Positions 10,446 to 21,609 of a stretch of 64,000 bases of DNA are shown here, piece by piece. Under the pieces are notes generated by a model. That model had not been told where the DNA came from, ran no database searches, and saw only the letters and a program-made list of their open reading frames with translations. Numbering within the stretch: the first letter of the stretch is position 1; each line of letters opens with the position of its first letter. The position numbers and the translations under genes are program-made. The stretch comes from Ascidia mentula (lineage: Eukaryota > Chordata > Ascidiacea > Phlebobranchia > Ascidiidae): NCBI GenBank assembly GCA_947561715.1, contig OX387202.1, positions 1,798,001-1,862,000 on the forward strand, in the 5' to 3' direction.

Positions 10446-12182
10446 GTGACATTACAAACCAACGCGAAGGCATCCATTTTTTGTTCTACAAAACACGTGA
10501 CACGTTCTACAAAAAAAAGTAAAAAAAACCTTGTTGTAGGCGAAGCACTTAAGTCAACTTTAAAAGATAAAGTGAAATCCATCGCCAGTGAAGAATCATC
10601 ACTTGCAGAGATCACCCAACGAAACATAACACCAGTCAACCTATCCATAGTCAGCAAACCACAACAAATTGATGACGAATTTCAAGCAGAAGGACATTAC
10701 CATCGTCGAGAGGAGTTGGCTAAAGTTTTCGATCGACCATCCGGTGACATCAGCCCTGAAGAAATGTTTACTCGTGCAAAGCAAACAGCACAAGGAGAAG
10801 CAGAAAGGAAATTTAAACCCGAACAAGAGGAAGCAAAACGCCAGTACGTGGAAAAGCATGGAAATATTGTCGGCGTTGTCGGTCAAGCGGGTGTCGGAAA
10901 AACAACTTCGTGCAAAAAATGGGCTTTACAAGCTTTGCATAGAGAGTTGTTTGGGAAAATATCCTTCATCTTCTACATTGTAATCCGAAATATAAATTTC
11001 AAAACAAGCATGACTTTCCTTCGGTTTCTCCTTCATGCCATGCTACTTAGCTGGGAATACAATCTAGAGGTATCTCAAGGGATAATGCAAGCAATCAATG
11101 GTGATCCAGATGTTTTCTTTGTTTTCGACGGAGTAGATGAAGCAGCTTTTAAATCATTCTCAAGTAAAGCTCCAACTCCCCTCTTGGATAAAGAGAATAA
11201 AGCAGAAGTTTATCTCAAGCATTTGTTGAGTGGAAATTTGCTTCCACGTTCCCGGAAGATATTCACGTCACGACCAGCTCCATTCTACAAACTCCATCCT
11301 TCACATCGACCAAAGTTTATTGCTCAGATACTCGGCTTAACTCCAAACTCACAGAGAGAACTTGGACAACAGATATGCGGTGCAAGATATGACTCTGTAC
11401 AGAATAAACTTAAACAAAACACCAACATGTTCTCATACTGTTACGTTCCGGTTAATTTCATGTTGACTGTCAACTATCTAATGAGTCATGATGATGATAT
11501 TCAGCATATTTCGCTTACCCGTGTTCTGGCATCTACTTGTGTTCAATACTCACAAACTGATCACCTGAAGAATGAAAATAGACAGTTGAACGAACTTTCA
11601 AAATTGGCCTGGGACGGATTTCGGAACAAGAAAGTTGTATTCAAAGTACAGGATTTCAAAAGCGCAAAACTGAATGACTCAACAGTTCATGCTTTTCTTA
11701 ACACGTCAATTACAAAGCAGGGAAACTTAAAGTTGACAATACTGGACGGACATAAACGTAGATATTTTTCACATCTCATTTGGCAAGAATTCTTCTCCGC
11801 GGTTTACCTGATGACGATCATGCCTTTGAAAGAATTCAAGAAACAATACACCCGACTTACCGATGCCAGATGGGAGGTTGTTGCCAAGTTCGCGTTCGGA
11901 ATTTGTGATCCTTCAATTTTCAACGATATTGAAGCCGTAGTTCCTGGATTTTCACGTGAAGATTGGAAAGCGAAGAAGAAGCTGCTGAAGAATCTCGCAT
12001 CGTCGTATATGAAGAAACCGACCAAGCAAGCGATACTTCGATGTTGCAGCTGGGCTCATGAAGCGAACGATGAGGAGATAACTTCAATCGTGTCCTCCTT
12101 ACTCCCTGATAAGATCGACCTCAGTAACCTCCCGACCGACCTCGAGAATCTCATCTTCGTGATTCAAAGGAGAAGCAAACCG
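10446..12182 (+). CDS. NLR locus 1, NACHT exon (NTPase of NLR receptor)
   Basis: This 579-codon exon encodes a STAND-class NACHT NTPase, the nucleotide-driven oligomerisation switch of cytosolic NLR receptors. Counting from 10446: a Lys/Ser-rich start, HYHRREELA (84-92) and an acidic helix; Walker A GQAGVGKTT (146-154); Walker B VFFVFDGVDE (223-232) with the NACHT-type acidic tail; sensor-1-like KIFTSRP (271-277); and the winged-helix signature FSHLIWQEFFSAVYL (441-455). The exon closes with a Cys/Trp helical tail (CCSWAHEANDEEI) and RRSKP before a GTAAGA donor, phase 0, which matches the phase-0 LRR exons. No ATG lies near the 5' end, so this is an internal exon; its acceptor lies somewhere in 10390-10470. 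No CARD, PYD or Death domain is visible upstream. All catalytic motifs are intact, so it looks functional. NACHT assignment is sure; ligand unknown. Confidence 0.93.
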
Positions 12183-12349
12183 GTAAGATGTTGTTTTTAT
12201 GTTTCAGACCAAAACGACGATCATATAACCTCCGTATAAGAGTGATGTACATTAACTCGTAAAGGGAGATCTCTAAAGCACTGATGTAAGCCATAATACA
12301 TGAACTTTGGCAACAGTTGGCAAAAGTACTCAGCTGTGGGGCCAAATAA

Positions 12350-12610
12350 ACAAATTTTTTTGGGGCAGCTTCTCTGTTTGTTCAAGGCGTTGTCTGTGTA
12401 TATCTGACGTTTTGATGTCTGACAATTTACAAGCTCTGGATAATCCAATTTACGCTTTGGGCTGTCGAATTGTTTGTAACCCTTTTCCCCGCAGTATTTA
12501 CAGGTTGCTACCTGCCCATGGTATGTAACATAGAATTCGCAGTTAAGTATTCTGACATAACTTGAAGGATCCGTAAGGAGTCGTTTAAAGGAGGTCGGTG
12601 GGTGTCGCAC
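12350..12610 (-). mobile_element. LINE ORF1 fragment (L1/Tx1 type)
   Basis: The - strand encodes EFYVTYHGQVATCKYCGEKG, a CCHC-type knuckle start typical of L1/Tx1-like ORF1 proteins. Nearly the same motif (EFYVTYHGQ..TCKYCGG) occurs in the longer LINE copy at about 61050. The fragment is truncated on both sides and lies in the intron right after the NACHT exon. Confidence 0.6.
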
Positions 12611-12639
12611 TGAACGAACACATATTCACTGGTCTTGAT

Positions 12640-12968
12640 GTATTTTGGAATACATTTTGGAACAGGCGGGTGATTATCAGCATTGTTCAAGTGCCCGACC
12701 TGTATACCAATAAGACATCCTTATGGGAATTCGTGGCCAGGATATCCTGGGTTCAAATACCGGTGTGGACAATAAAATGTATTTTGGAATACTTACGCAA
12801 ACCTTGTTATGTCTCGACATGGGGGTCGGAGGAAGCTGTTTCAGAGATCTTCGGAGTGCAGGCAAAAACGTTGTTAATCGGAACAACAAACCGCCCGGGT
12901 TGTGCCATAATCATCTCCGCTGAAAATGTCTGTTAATCATATTTTGGGGTAGTTCGTATTCCCAACAA
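12640..12968 (-). mobile_element. Ty3/gypsy integrase-region fragment, broken
   Basis: The - strand resembles the end of the gypsy integrase segment seen at 19.2 and 21.9 kb (LRRSLKQLPPTPMSR, and the 'TTCGTATTCCCAACAATACC' stretch). It is a short fossil interrupted by SINE-like sequence, with several breaks. Confidence 0.55.
12690..12770 (+). mobile_element. tRNA-like SINE fragment
   Basis: Holds 'ATATCCTGGGTTCAAATACC', matching a pol III B box (GGTTCAAATCC) and shared with the copies at 13.0 and 30.5 kb. The A-box side is not recognisable, so this is a 3' fragment. Confidence 0.45.
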
Positions 12969-12975
12969 TACCCAA

Positions 12976-13085
12976 GGTGTGATGGTGCGACATGGGTAAA
13001 TGTACGGTAAATGTAATAACGGTCGGGATTCGTGGCCAGGATTTCCTGGGTTCAAATCGAGATGTAGTCCCAAAAAATAAAATGT
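12976..13085 (+). mobile_element. tRNA-like SINE
   Basis: An A-box-like ATGGTGCGACATGGG near 12982 lies about 66 bp before a B box, GGGTTCAAATC (13049-13059), followed by an A-rich end. The pair and their spacing fit a tRNA-derived SINE. It sits in the gypsy fragment directly after 'AATACCCAAGG'. Confidence 0.5.
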
Positions 13086-13389
13086 GTTAACATATGTTGG
13101 AAAGGCTTAAACATCACTTAAATAGAGTTTTATCCAAAATAATATTCGGAAAATCGATTTAAATTTTCGATAAAAGGGCGTGCGATAAGTACACGTGGTG
13201 AACGTTCTCGCTTCATTGAATGTCACTTAGGTTTGTTTAAACTTTCTATTTCAACCAAAACACGTTATTATATTTGTATGAAGCAAACTCCAAACAAAAC
13301 GTTACGACATCCATATATACCATTTTTTGTTTGATTCATTGTGTTGCTGTTATTCACACCATGTTTTACTTGGATATTATTTCATTCAG

Positions 13390-13551
13390 CTGAAACTGCT
13401 CAACCTCTCAGGCAAGAGCATAGAAGACCGTGGTGTGGTTTACGTGGCCGACTGCATTCAAAACATTAAACGAGTGTATCTGGGTGGATGCGGCCTGACA
13501 GGTGTTGAAGTCAAACATCTATTCGAGAAGGTTAAATTGTTGAAGAAACCG
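13390..13551 (+). CDS. NLR locus 1, LRR exon 1 (54 codons)
   Basis: Exactly 162 nt between TTCATTCAG and GTGAGT, phase 0-0. It encodes two NLR-type (ribonuclease-inhibitor-like) leucine-rich repeats: LKLLNLSG.SIEDRG and VYLGGCGLTGVEVKHLFEK, ending KKP. LRR exons form the ligand-sensing horseshoe at the C-terminus of NLRs. It lies 1.2 kb after the NACHT exon and splices to it in frame. Confidence 0.85.
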
Positions 13552-13779
13552 GTGAGTGATTTCATGTCTGGCCAATGAACAATATTTATGTTTGTATTGC
13601 AATGAATGTCCAACATGCACGAACATGTCAGCGTACTAGAGGTGTTGTGCGTTAGGTTCATTAGTTTTGTAAGAGGAGCCGAGTGACGCAAAACAACTCA
13701 ACCAATAAAGCAGGGGCACATTTTAGTTAATTTTAGCAAATTAATTGTTTTTTAATTAAAACATTCTGTCACGATGCAG

Positions 13780-14046
13780 GATTCAAGCTCTACTAATTTC
13801 ATTTGTCTGAAATGTACCAAGGAAGCTGAGAAGAATCTGCTGAAGAATCTCGCATCGTCGTATATGGGGGAACCGATCAACAAAGTGATACTTCGATGTT
13901 GCAGCTGGGCCCATGAAGCGAACGATGAGGAGATAACTTCAATCGTTTCCTCCTTACTCCCTGATGAGCTCAACCTCAGTCGTTCACAGCTCCTCCGGAC
14001 CGACCTCGAGAATGTCACCTTCGTGATTCAAAGGAGAAGCAAACCG
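13780..14046 (+). CDS. duplicated NACHT-tail exon
   Basis: From about 13823 to 14046 this copies the 3' end of the NACHT exon (NLLKNLASSYM, CCSWAHEANDEEITSIVSSLLPD, RRSKP). Before that is a new lead of about 15 codons after a GATGCAG acceptor. With that acceptor and the GTAAAA donor the exon is 267 nt, 89 codons, phase 0-0, with no stop, so it can be spliced between LRR exons 1 and 2 without loss of frame. The substitutions relative to the parent keep the frame and the key Cys/Trp residues. It could be an alternative exon, or the remnant of a duplicated NACHT-LRR block. The homology is seen; its use in mRNA is inference. Confidence 0.6.
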
Positions 14047-14512
14047 GTAAAATGTTCTTTAAGTACTTTTATACCAGTAAGATATTAGTCCAGTTTTGAG
14101 ACTTTGAAAAGAAAATGAAAATTTTTCATGAATGACAAATCATACAATACTTGACTGCCTGGAATCTGGGCACAAATGTAAGTGTTTTCCAAATAGTGGA
14201 CAGTTACCCCAATTGGTCGCATGCTTTTTACTTTTTGGTGGCGAAAATATGTGGGTGTATTTGGGTTCAAACTTTGGTTTCATTCATAATAACATCGATT
14301 AAACCCAATAAATTAAACAATAAAATTGAATCAATAGGAATTTGCAAGGGTTTGGTCGTTCGTGTTTGTGACGTAATATACTTTGAATTGTTTTTGTCAT
14401 ACAAGTTTTTATAAATTTCTGATGTTTTTGTCTGAATAATGAAGCAGGCTGCCACTTTTGGAAGGGTGTCGCTACTGAAAATGAATGGAATTATTGAAGC
14501 ACAGGACCAAAA

Positions 14513-14609
14513 TAATTAAGGAACCAAATCCAACTGGTAAATGTTTGTTTCAGTGACAATACCCAGATGGTTAACATCTATGTTTCCGGTCGTGACTGGT
14601 TCCTTAATT
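14513..14609. repeat. small foldback repeat
   Basis: AATTAAGGAACCA at 14513-14525 is inverted at 14597-14609, bounding 97 bp. A second, outer inverted pair, GTGTCGCT/AGCGACAC, lies about 50 bp further out on each side. It may be a MITE relic; the family is unknown. Confidence 0.35.
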
Positions 14610-15185
14610 TCTCCAGAATCTACCCCTTTAGTTGGCATTGTACTCTATCAGCGACACTAGTTTATTTTGATAATAAGTCAATGTTATCAGAAGTTTCAAA
14701 TTGAAGTCAATTGATTTAATAACAATATTGAAAAATCGATTTCGCCTGCACGGGCATCCTCAGTTTCTGCAAATTCGAAATTGCAAGTAAACACACAAAG
14801 CTATACGGAAATTGGTTAAACAAACAAAAGAATTAAATAAAATAAATCAAAGTAAAACGCACAAATTCCTGCACTGCTGCCTTCCCTATGCGCTACACTG
14901 TAATGGAAGGCGTTGTGGCTCCAGTGGCTCTCAGATAAAATTGGGCAAATGACGTGAACGCGCAACGCAACAACACCGCAGCACGTAAGACGTAAACACA
15001 ACACAGAACGTGATAAGAGCAATGATAAAAACCAATGAACAGAATTACGTTGCAACCGAAGGACACATCAATAAAACGACAAGATATTATTCCCCGAATT
15101 ATGGGAATGATCATTTTTTGGACTGGCTTAAGGTTTACCCAGTTGGCTTGGCAAACAACCAGTCTGTTGACCATCGGTTGTTCCA
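14610..15185. other. intronic sequence, partly 3' end of the Penelope-like fragment
   Basis: No host exon was recognised. The - strand from about 15190 downward probably continues the decayed retroelement described next, but no GIY-YIG signature can be read with confidence. Confidence 0.3.
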
Positions 15186-15189
15186 CAAA

Positions 15190-15850
15190 TGTCACTGCAA
15201 AAGAGCTGCCGATGGGCTGGTGTTGACCTGACGAGGGGTGCGCGCGTAATAATGGTGGCGCAAGGCCGTTTTGTTGGTACTCCCCGCGGGGCTGCTGCAG
15301 TCAGTTTGCAATGCCAGTTGCCGGTGATTGGTCAGAATATTTCCAAAAGACGGCGGTCGTTTGTAAACAATTCTTGCTTGGCTTTTCAATTCTTTCTCTT
15401 TGTGCATTAGTTTGAGCACCTGGGGAAAGGCGGTGCCCCAAGCAATCATTAAGATTTCGGCATCACGAAAGCGCTGTGTCCAAGTTTGTGCCTTTGCAAT
15501 AATTGCATTAATTGCCTTCTCCGAGAAGCCCGATTTGATACACTTGTCCTGAAGTTGATCCAGGCATTGTAGGTAGTTGTCTTGTCTTTTATTCAGGCGA
15601 CGCAAACGACATGCCTCACCTAGAATAATGAACTTGTAATTGTGTCCGAGTGATAATATGTTCCACGAAGGAAACACCGCGTTTTTGCTCTCTCCTTAAC
15701 AAATTTTTGGTGACAAACCCAAAACTAGATTCGCAATCCGGCACATGCTACACATCCAGAAACTCTACGGAAGTATCACCATCCTTGATGTGAATTTCAC
15801 GGAACACAATCCGCTGTTCTGCAGAAGAAAATGCTTACGGTCTTTAGTCG
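15190..15850 (-). mobile_element. Penelope-like retroelement fragment
   Basis: The - strand encodes VEFLDV near 15750, then RLRRLNKRQDNYLQCL..L..KCIKSGF (about 15500-15615) and VYKRPPSFGNIL (about 15330). This order, FLDV, RLRR, then a Pro-rich 'RPPN' segment, is seen near the end of the reverse transcriptase in Penelope-like elements before a GIY-YIG endonuclease. The 486-nt stretch 15192-15677 is open, but the flanks are shifted and closed, so it is a decayed 3' part. A divergent LINE is the alternative. Confidence 0.45.
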
Positions 15851-16139
15851 AAAATTATCACGCATTTATTCGAAACGATTCGATGCACATACGATTGCAC
15901 CTCACCTGTCATTTTCTTTGCTTAGAATTGTTGTTTAAATCCAACTTACGCCTTGTGCTTTATACATGGTGTGAAAGCGTTGTTTCCTTGGACATCAGGC
16001 AGTTAATCTGCAACAAACCTTCGCTCGAAACTTGATTAATAATGGAATGTTTCAGATTAAACGACGATCATATAACCCCCGTATTAGAGTAATGTACATT
16101 ACCTCGTTTAAAAGGGAGGTAGCCGAAGTACTGATGTAA

Positions 16140-16950
16140 GCCATATTACAGGTGTGTCTTTCAGGCGTAAACCTAAAATGGCTGCATACTTGTCTCTATC
16201 AGGTAGTGGTTCCAAAATATCAATCGGTCGACGCGTTGTGTCCTGATCTAGTGCGGACACAACGTCGAAATGTAACCGAATTTAGTGCAACTCGGTAAAC
16301 GCCCAGGCTACCCTGCATTGACGGCCTACCGCAAAAACTTGGAGTCGGGCAACCACATTGATGGGTACTTTTGTATTGATAAGAACAGACGATAATACGT
16401 GTAATAAAGGCTAAAAACGATTAAAGCGTTTGTTTTGCTGCTTACGTACAACAGTACAGCACTTCATCTAGCGCCCAACAACCAGTCCCTGTCAGACCAC
16501 TGCGCTACAAACCCCGTCCATCACACAACGGCGCCTCACAAAAACACCAGTTCTCACCGCGCGCCACCAAAGAACTGTTGGGCTCGCCATTGATTACTTC
16601 GCCCGTCAGCACCTCAACCAATTAGCGTACCACACGTCTGCCACGCAAACACGATTGCTCAAGTGTACCAAATTAAACTGTGAAAAGGTGAAACAAATAA
16701 CGATACATATTAAATGTGCAGGAAAACAACCAAGAAAAATATGTGAAGGTGCACCGAAGTAAAGTGAAAACAAAGAAAGCAACAAAATATGCGTAAAAAA
16801 ACGAACAAATTCGTTTACAGAAACACTTTGTTTCATCTGCCTTGATGTTCCCAAGTGTAAACTGTGCTTTCACTTGCTGCAGATATACACGCTGCTGTTG
16901 AGGCCAAGGTGACGTTAGCTTGACGGTATCACCACTTTCATATTCCATCT
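16140..16950 (-). mobile_element. Ty3/gypsy gag remnant with nested insertion
   Basis: The right end reads as a gypsy Gag N-terminus (VYLQQVKAQFTLGNIKADETK, about 16820-16915). The left end reads as the next part (SALDQDT..R, DRDKYAAI, about 16170-16275). About 550 bp of unrelated, LTR-like sequence lies between them, so one element has inserted into another. The same compound structure is present at 62130-62935, so the insertion is older than the segmental duplication. Broken, old. Confidence 0.6.
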
Positions 16951-17477
16951 TGCGTGTAATATTCCAATAAATCTTTGTAGGAATGCGGGTTCACCAGTCA
17001 AAGTGGTTGCAACTTTTGTTAAGAACGACTCGAAACGAGTCCATTACCATTGACATCCCGTGTAAAGTCATTAGGTTTAATCGTGTAACTTAAATCTAGT
17101 CTTGTTGAAGTAGTTTAGCGTGGTTAGTGTCGTTGGTATTTTCGCATACACCATGTTCGGTGCTAATCTGTTTAACTGTTGGCGCACAGATCTTCCATAC
17201 AGCAAAATGAAGGGAGGAAACCCCGGTTGATTTTAACGCAATAAAGCGTAGTTGGTTTCATCTGTACGAAAGTACCTTGGTAGCTTGCGGTTGAAGATTT
17301 TATTTTGAGCGCTCAGAAATAGTCAGTCACAATGCATGCGAACAGCAGATTTAAAGTGCAAAAAACACATGGGTAAAAGGCAATCAGATTGTGGCACGTT
17401 CAATACGATGCCTACAATACAATAACCCTTTATTTTGTCACAAATAACAAGAAGGCGATTGTTGGCAAACAAAACTC

Positions 17478-17866
17478 CCTGGATTGTAATCTTATAACTT
17501 GGATGGTAAGACTTATTAGCAAACTATAGTTCTACACTGGGTGGTCGTAACATGTTTTATTATCAGGAATCGGTTTACCTCCGTCATTCATTCTGATACA
17601 AACCTCTCTGGATTGTAAAATCTTATAACTTGGATCGCCGAGTCTTATTAGTAAGCTACTTCTACACTGGGTGGTCGTAAGATGTTTTATTATCAGGAAT
17701 CGGTTTACCTCCGTCATTCATTCTGATACAAACCTCTCTGGATTGTAAAATCTTATAACTTGGATCGCCGAGTCTTATTAGTAAGCTACTTCTACACTGG
17801 GTGGTCGTAAGATGTTTTATTATCAGGAATCGGTTTACCTCCGTCATTCATTCTGATACAAACCTC
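17478..17866. repeat. 130-bp tandem repeat, three copies
   Basis: A unit beginning 'TGGATTGTAATCTTATAACT' and ending 'CATTCATTCTGATACAAACC' is repeated three times with a 130-bp period (units begin near 17478, 17606 and 17736). The same sequence is single-copy in the paralogous positions near 20450, 23155 and 63385, so the triplication is local. Confidence 0.85.
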
Positions 17867-18060
17867 ACAATTACTTCGTCTGTCCCAGTTTCTATTCTTT
17901 TAAATAAATCGGATTTATTTAAATCCGGATAAGAAATATTCGCGCTTGACTAAAAATGATTATTACTTGTTTGATTCGTGTTTTCAACTTATTGTTTTTT
18001 GATATCACTTATCTGTGTTGTTATTCTCACTTAGTTTAACATTGATAATATTTGGTTCAG

Positions 18061-18222
18061 ATGAAGATACTCAACCTCTCCCACAACAATATAGAAGACC
18101 GTGGTGCGGTTTATGTGGCCGACTGCATCCGAAACATTGAACAAGTGGATCTGCGTAAATGCGACCTGACAAGCGTTGGTGCCAAACATCTATTCGAGAA
18201 GATTAAACTGTTGAAGAAACCG
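18061..18222 (+). CDS. NLR locus 1, LRR exon 2 (54 codons)
   Basis: 162 nt between TTGGTTCAG and GTAAGT, phase 0-0. Two LRRs: MKILNLSHNNIEDRGAVYVA and VDLRKCDLTSVGAKHLFEKI, ending KKP. The consensus positions (LxxLxLxxN and LxxCxLTxxGxxxL) are all kept. It is almost identical to LRR exon 3, with only G/D and silent differences, which points to recent duplication or gene conversion. The methionine at its start is internal and is not proposed as a start. Confidence 0.85.
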
Positions 18223-18899
18223 GTAAGTGATTTCATATCTTAGTGGGAATTCGTCCAACACACACGAACTTTTGTGAGTGTCTCGATCAAAAATCCAACG
18301 AACGTGAAGAAAGAAAGTTACAGACTTAGTTATTTAAATACCGACTGTCGCCGTATCGGTATGTAATGCTTAACCATTGCATTGCACTATATACCTCAAC
18401 TATAATTTAGTGACATTCTGAACATTATGACATTTTTAGACCTATACTATGCACCAAAGCAGCTATAGACTGCTAACTCGTTGTTCCTGTAGACTTCTGT
18501 CAGTTAATTACGTCACGCTGATGTTTCTTCAGTCGTGTTCGTAATGCGCGGTCAGACACACCAATATCGATCACTCTTAGTGGCCACAGTGTGTTTAGTA
18601 CACCACACCTCACACATCGGGCATATCTCCAGCACAGTGTGAATAACGTAGTGTAACATGCAGGCGTTCAAACACTTGGATGTGAAAATCTGTAAGAGGA
18701 CGCATCAAGGTGTCAGATAGCTCTCCAAAATTCGTAATTGAAACTAGGGTGGCTAAGGTTCGGCAAAAATGAATAATTTTGACAGTTGTCTGCCTGCGAT
18801 TTGAACAATTTTAAATCCAACTACCTGAAATTTTAAACACAAATACTAAACAAAGTAAAAAACGAGCAGTGAAATACGACTTTGCGCATGCTTATTAGT

Positions 18900-19885
18900 T
18901 TTTTATTGCTGTGCAAAAACACATGTTTGAAACTAGGGTGGCTGACGTGGCTTCAAGTTTGGGTCGTCGTCACGCTACGGTGCCCACAGTTTGTGGCACG
19001 TTCAATGAGGAACTCCTCTCCAGTAGCGGGCAGTCGTCACGCCTGGTAACGTTCTGGTGGGCGTACGTGACGTCGAGATTTTCCCGGCGGCCTGGGGCGC
19101 GCAACCTGAACTGGCACGGACAAGTCATCGTGCGCTGGCTTCAGCCGATCGATGGATACGTGTTGGTCGCGACCGCCAATATCAATATCGTATTTACTCG
19201 TCTTGACGTATGTTGGAACGCTTATACGAACCTTGTTATTTCTCGACATGGGCGTCGGATGCAGTTGCTTATGAGATCTTCGGAGTACAGGCGAAAACGT
19301 TGCGTGTTCTTCTTCAATTGGTGAAATGAATTGCCCAGGCACCGATAATGTTGTGCCATAAACCAACTCCGCTGAAGTTGTGTGCAAATCATATTTTAGG
19401 GTAGTTCGTATTCCCAACAATACCCAAGGTAGACGTGTGGGCTGGAATACCGAAACGGAAATTCCAATGTCAGATGAAAGTGCAGGCGCATGTAATCCTG
19501 CATTGGAATTACCTCTGGCCAGTGAGTTAATCGGTCGTTGGTAAATACATATTGCCTTGATATTGTGGTAATGGCCAACTATGTCAATGTTGACATTACT
19601 GAAACTGTTTGACGGACGTGAATATTCCTCCACGGTGTTTTGATGCGCTGTTGTACTTTGGCTCGCTGGCATAAGAGACACTGCCTCGTCCATAGAACCA
19701 CTTGCTTGCACAATCCAAGCCAATCAAACTTGAAGGTAATTAGCTTCTTGGTGATGCGGATACATGGGTGAGAAAGTCCATGAATAACTTCAAGCACACT
19801 TTTCGTCCATGTTGCTGGGACGACCAAAATAAATTTATAGGCGAAATTCTTTTGTGACAGTCCTGTGTCCATGGTGGATGCAACA
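18900..19885 (-). mobile_element. Ty3/gypsy integrase fragment, broken (tandem unit 1)
   Basis: The - strand holds an integrase zinc-finger-like segment (VIHGLSHPCIRITKKL, CLLCQRAKVQQ) and the C-terminal integrase signature LPWVLLGIRT..LHTTSAELVYGTTL, followed by RRHVRPPERY. The catalytic core is largely missing and there are several breaks. It lies in the intron after LRR exon 2 and was duplicated together with it. Confidence 0.75.
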
Positions 19886-20773
19886 ATCGAACTTGTTTAA
19901 TGCAATATCTCTTGCGTTTGTGCGTCGTTCAAATCCAGTTGGATACATGGCATTGACTTAGAGACTCGTGTCAATAAGATTCTTTCGGGTGGAATGGCAT
20001 GCAAGGAAAAGGCCGGTTGGTTTGCCGGTTACCTCGGTCATTACATGCAATCGGCGATGGATTTTCCTGGAAGGCCTTCTAGAAGTACCTTGCTATAGTT
20101 ACTGTCGTTGGTAATTTCACATACGCCATGTTCGGTGCTAATCTCTTTGACTATTGGCGCACATATCTTCCACACAGCAAATTGAAGGGAGGAAACCCCG
20201 GTTGATTTTAACGCACTAAAGCGTAGTTGGTTTCATCTGTACGAAAGTACATTGGCCGCTTGCGGTTGCAGCTTTTATTTTGAGCGTTTAGAAATAATCG
20301 GTTACAATGCATGCGAACAACATCTTTAAAGTGCGAAAAACACAAGGGTAAAAGGCACACAGTTTGTGGCACGTTGAATGCGATGCCTACAATACAATGG
20401 CCCTTTATTTTATCACAAATAACAAGAAGGCGATTGTTTGCAAACAAAATTCCCTGGATTGTAATCTTATAACTTGGATCGCCGAGTCTGATTAGGAAGC
20501 TAGTTCTACACTGGGTGGTCGTAAGATGTTTTATTATCAGGAATCGGTTTACCTCCGTCATTCATTCTGATACAAACCTCACAATTACTTCGTCTGTCCC
20601 AGTTTCTATTCTTTTAAATAAATCGAATTTATTTAAATCCGGATAAGAAATATTCGCGCTTGACTAAAAATAATTATTACTCGTTTGATTTGTGTTTTCA
20701 ACTTATTGTTTTTGATATCACTTATCTGTGTTGTTATTCTCACTTTGTTTAACATTGATAATATTTGGTTCAG

Positions 20774-20935
20774 ATGAAGATACTCAACCTTCCCCACAAC
20801 AATATCGAAGACCGTGGTGCGGTTTATGTGGCCGACTGCATCCGAAACATTGAACAAGTGGATCTGCGTAAATGCGGTCTGACAAGCGTTGGTGCCAAAC
20901 ATCTATTCGAGAAGATTAAACTGTTGAAGAAACCG
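20774..20935 (+). CDS. NLR locus 1, LRR exon 3 (54 codons)
   Basis: 162 nt between TTGGTTCAG and GTGAGT, phase 0-0. It encodes MKILNLPHNNIEDRGAVYVA and VDLRKCGLTSVGAKHLFEKI, ending KKP. It differs from exon 2 at a Ser-to-Pro in the first repeat and Asp-to-Gly in the second. The exon is a product of the 2.7-kb tandem duplication. Near identity means that short reads would collapse it with exon 2. Confidence 0.85.
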
Positions 20936-21609
20936 GTGAGTGATTTCATGTCTTAGTCGGAATTCGTCCAACGCACACGAACTTTTGTGAGAGTCGCGAG
21001 CAAATATCCAACGAACGTGAAGAAAGAAAGTTACAGACTTAGTTATTTAAATACCGACTGTCGCCGTATTGGTATGTAATGCTTAACCATTGCATTGCAC
21101 TATATACCTCAACTATAATTTAGTGACATTCTGAACATTATGACATTTTTAGACCTATACTATGCACCAAAGCAGCTATAGACTGCTAACTCGTTGTTCC
21201 CGTAGACTTCTGTCAGTTAATTACGTCACGCTGATGTTTCTTCAGTCGTGTTCGTAATGCGCGGTCAGACACACCAATATCGACCACTCTTAGTGGCCAC
21301 AGTGTGTTTAGTACACCACACCTCACACATCGGGCATATCTCCAGCACAGTGTGAATAACGTAGTGTAACAGGCGGGCGTTCAAACATTTGGATGTGAAA
21401 ATCTGTAAGAGGACGCATCAAGGCATCAGATAGCTCTCCAAAACTTGTAATTGAAACTAGGGTGGCTAAGGTTCGGCAAAAATGACTAATTTTGACACTT
21501 GTCTGCTTGCGATTTGAACAATTTTGAATCCAACGACCTGAAATTTTAAACACAAATACTAAACCAAGTAAAAAACGAGCAGTGAAAATCGACTTTGCGC
21601 ATGTCTATT

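Noticed and set aside
17478-17866. CRISPR-like appearance of regular repeats
   Set aside because: The 130-bp and 89-bp repeats are head-to-tail without unique spacers, in a eukaryotic genome.
18911-19324. 137-codon + strand frames at 18.9 and 21.6 kb
   Set aside because: They are antisense to the gypsy integrase fossil and are near-identical only because the unit is duplicated.
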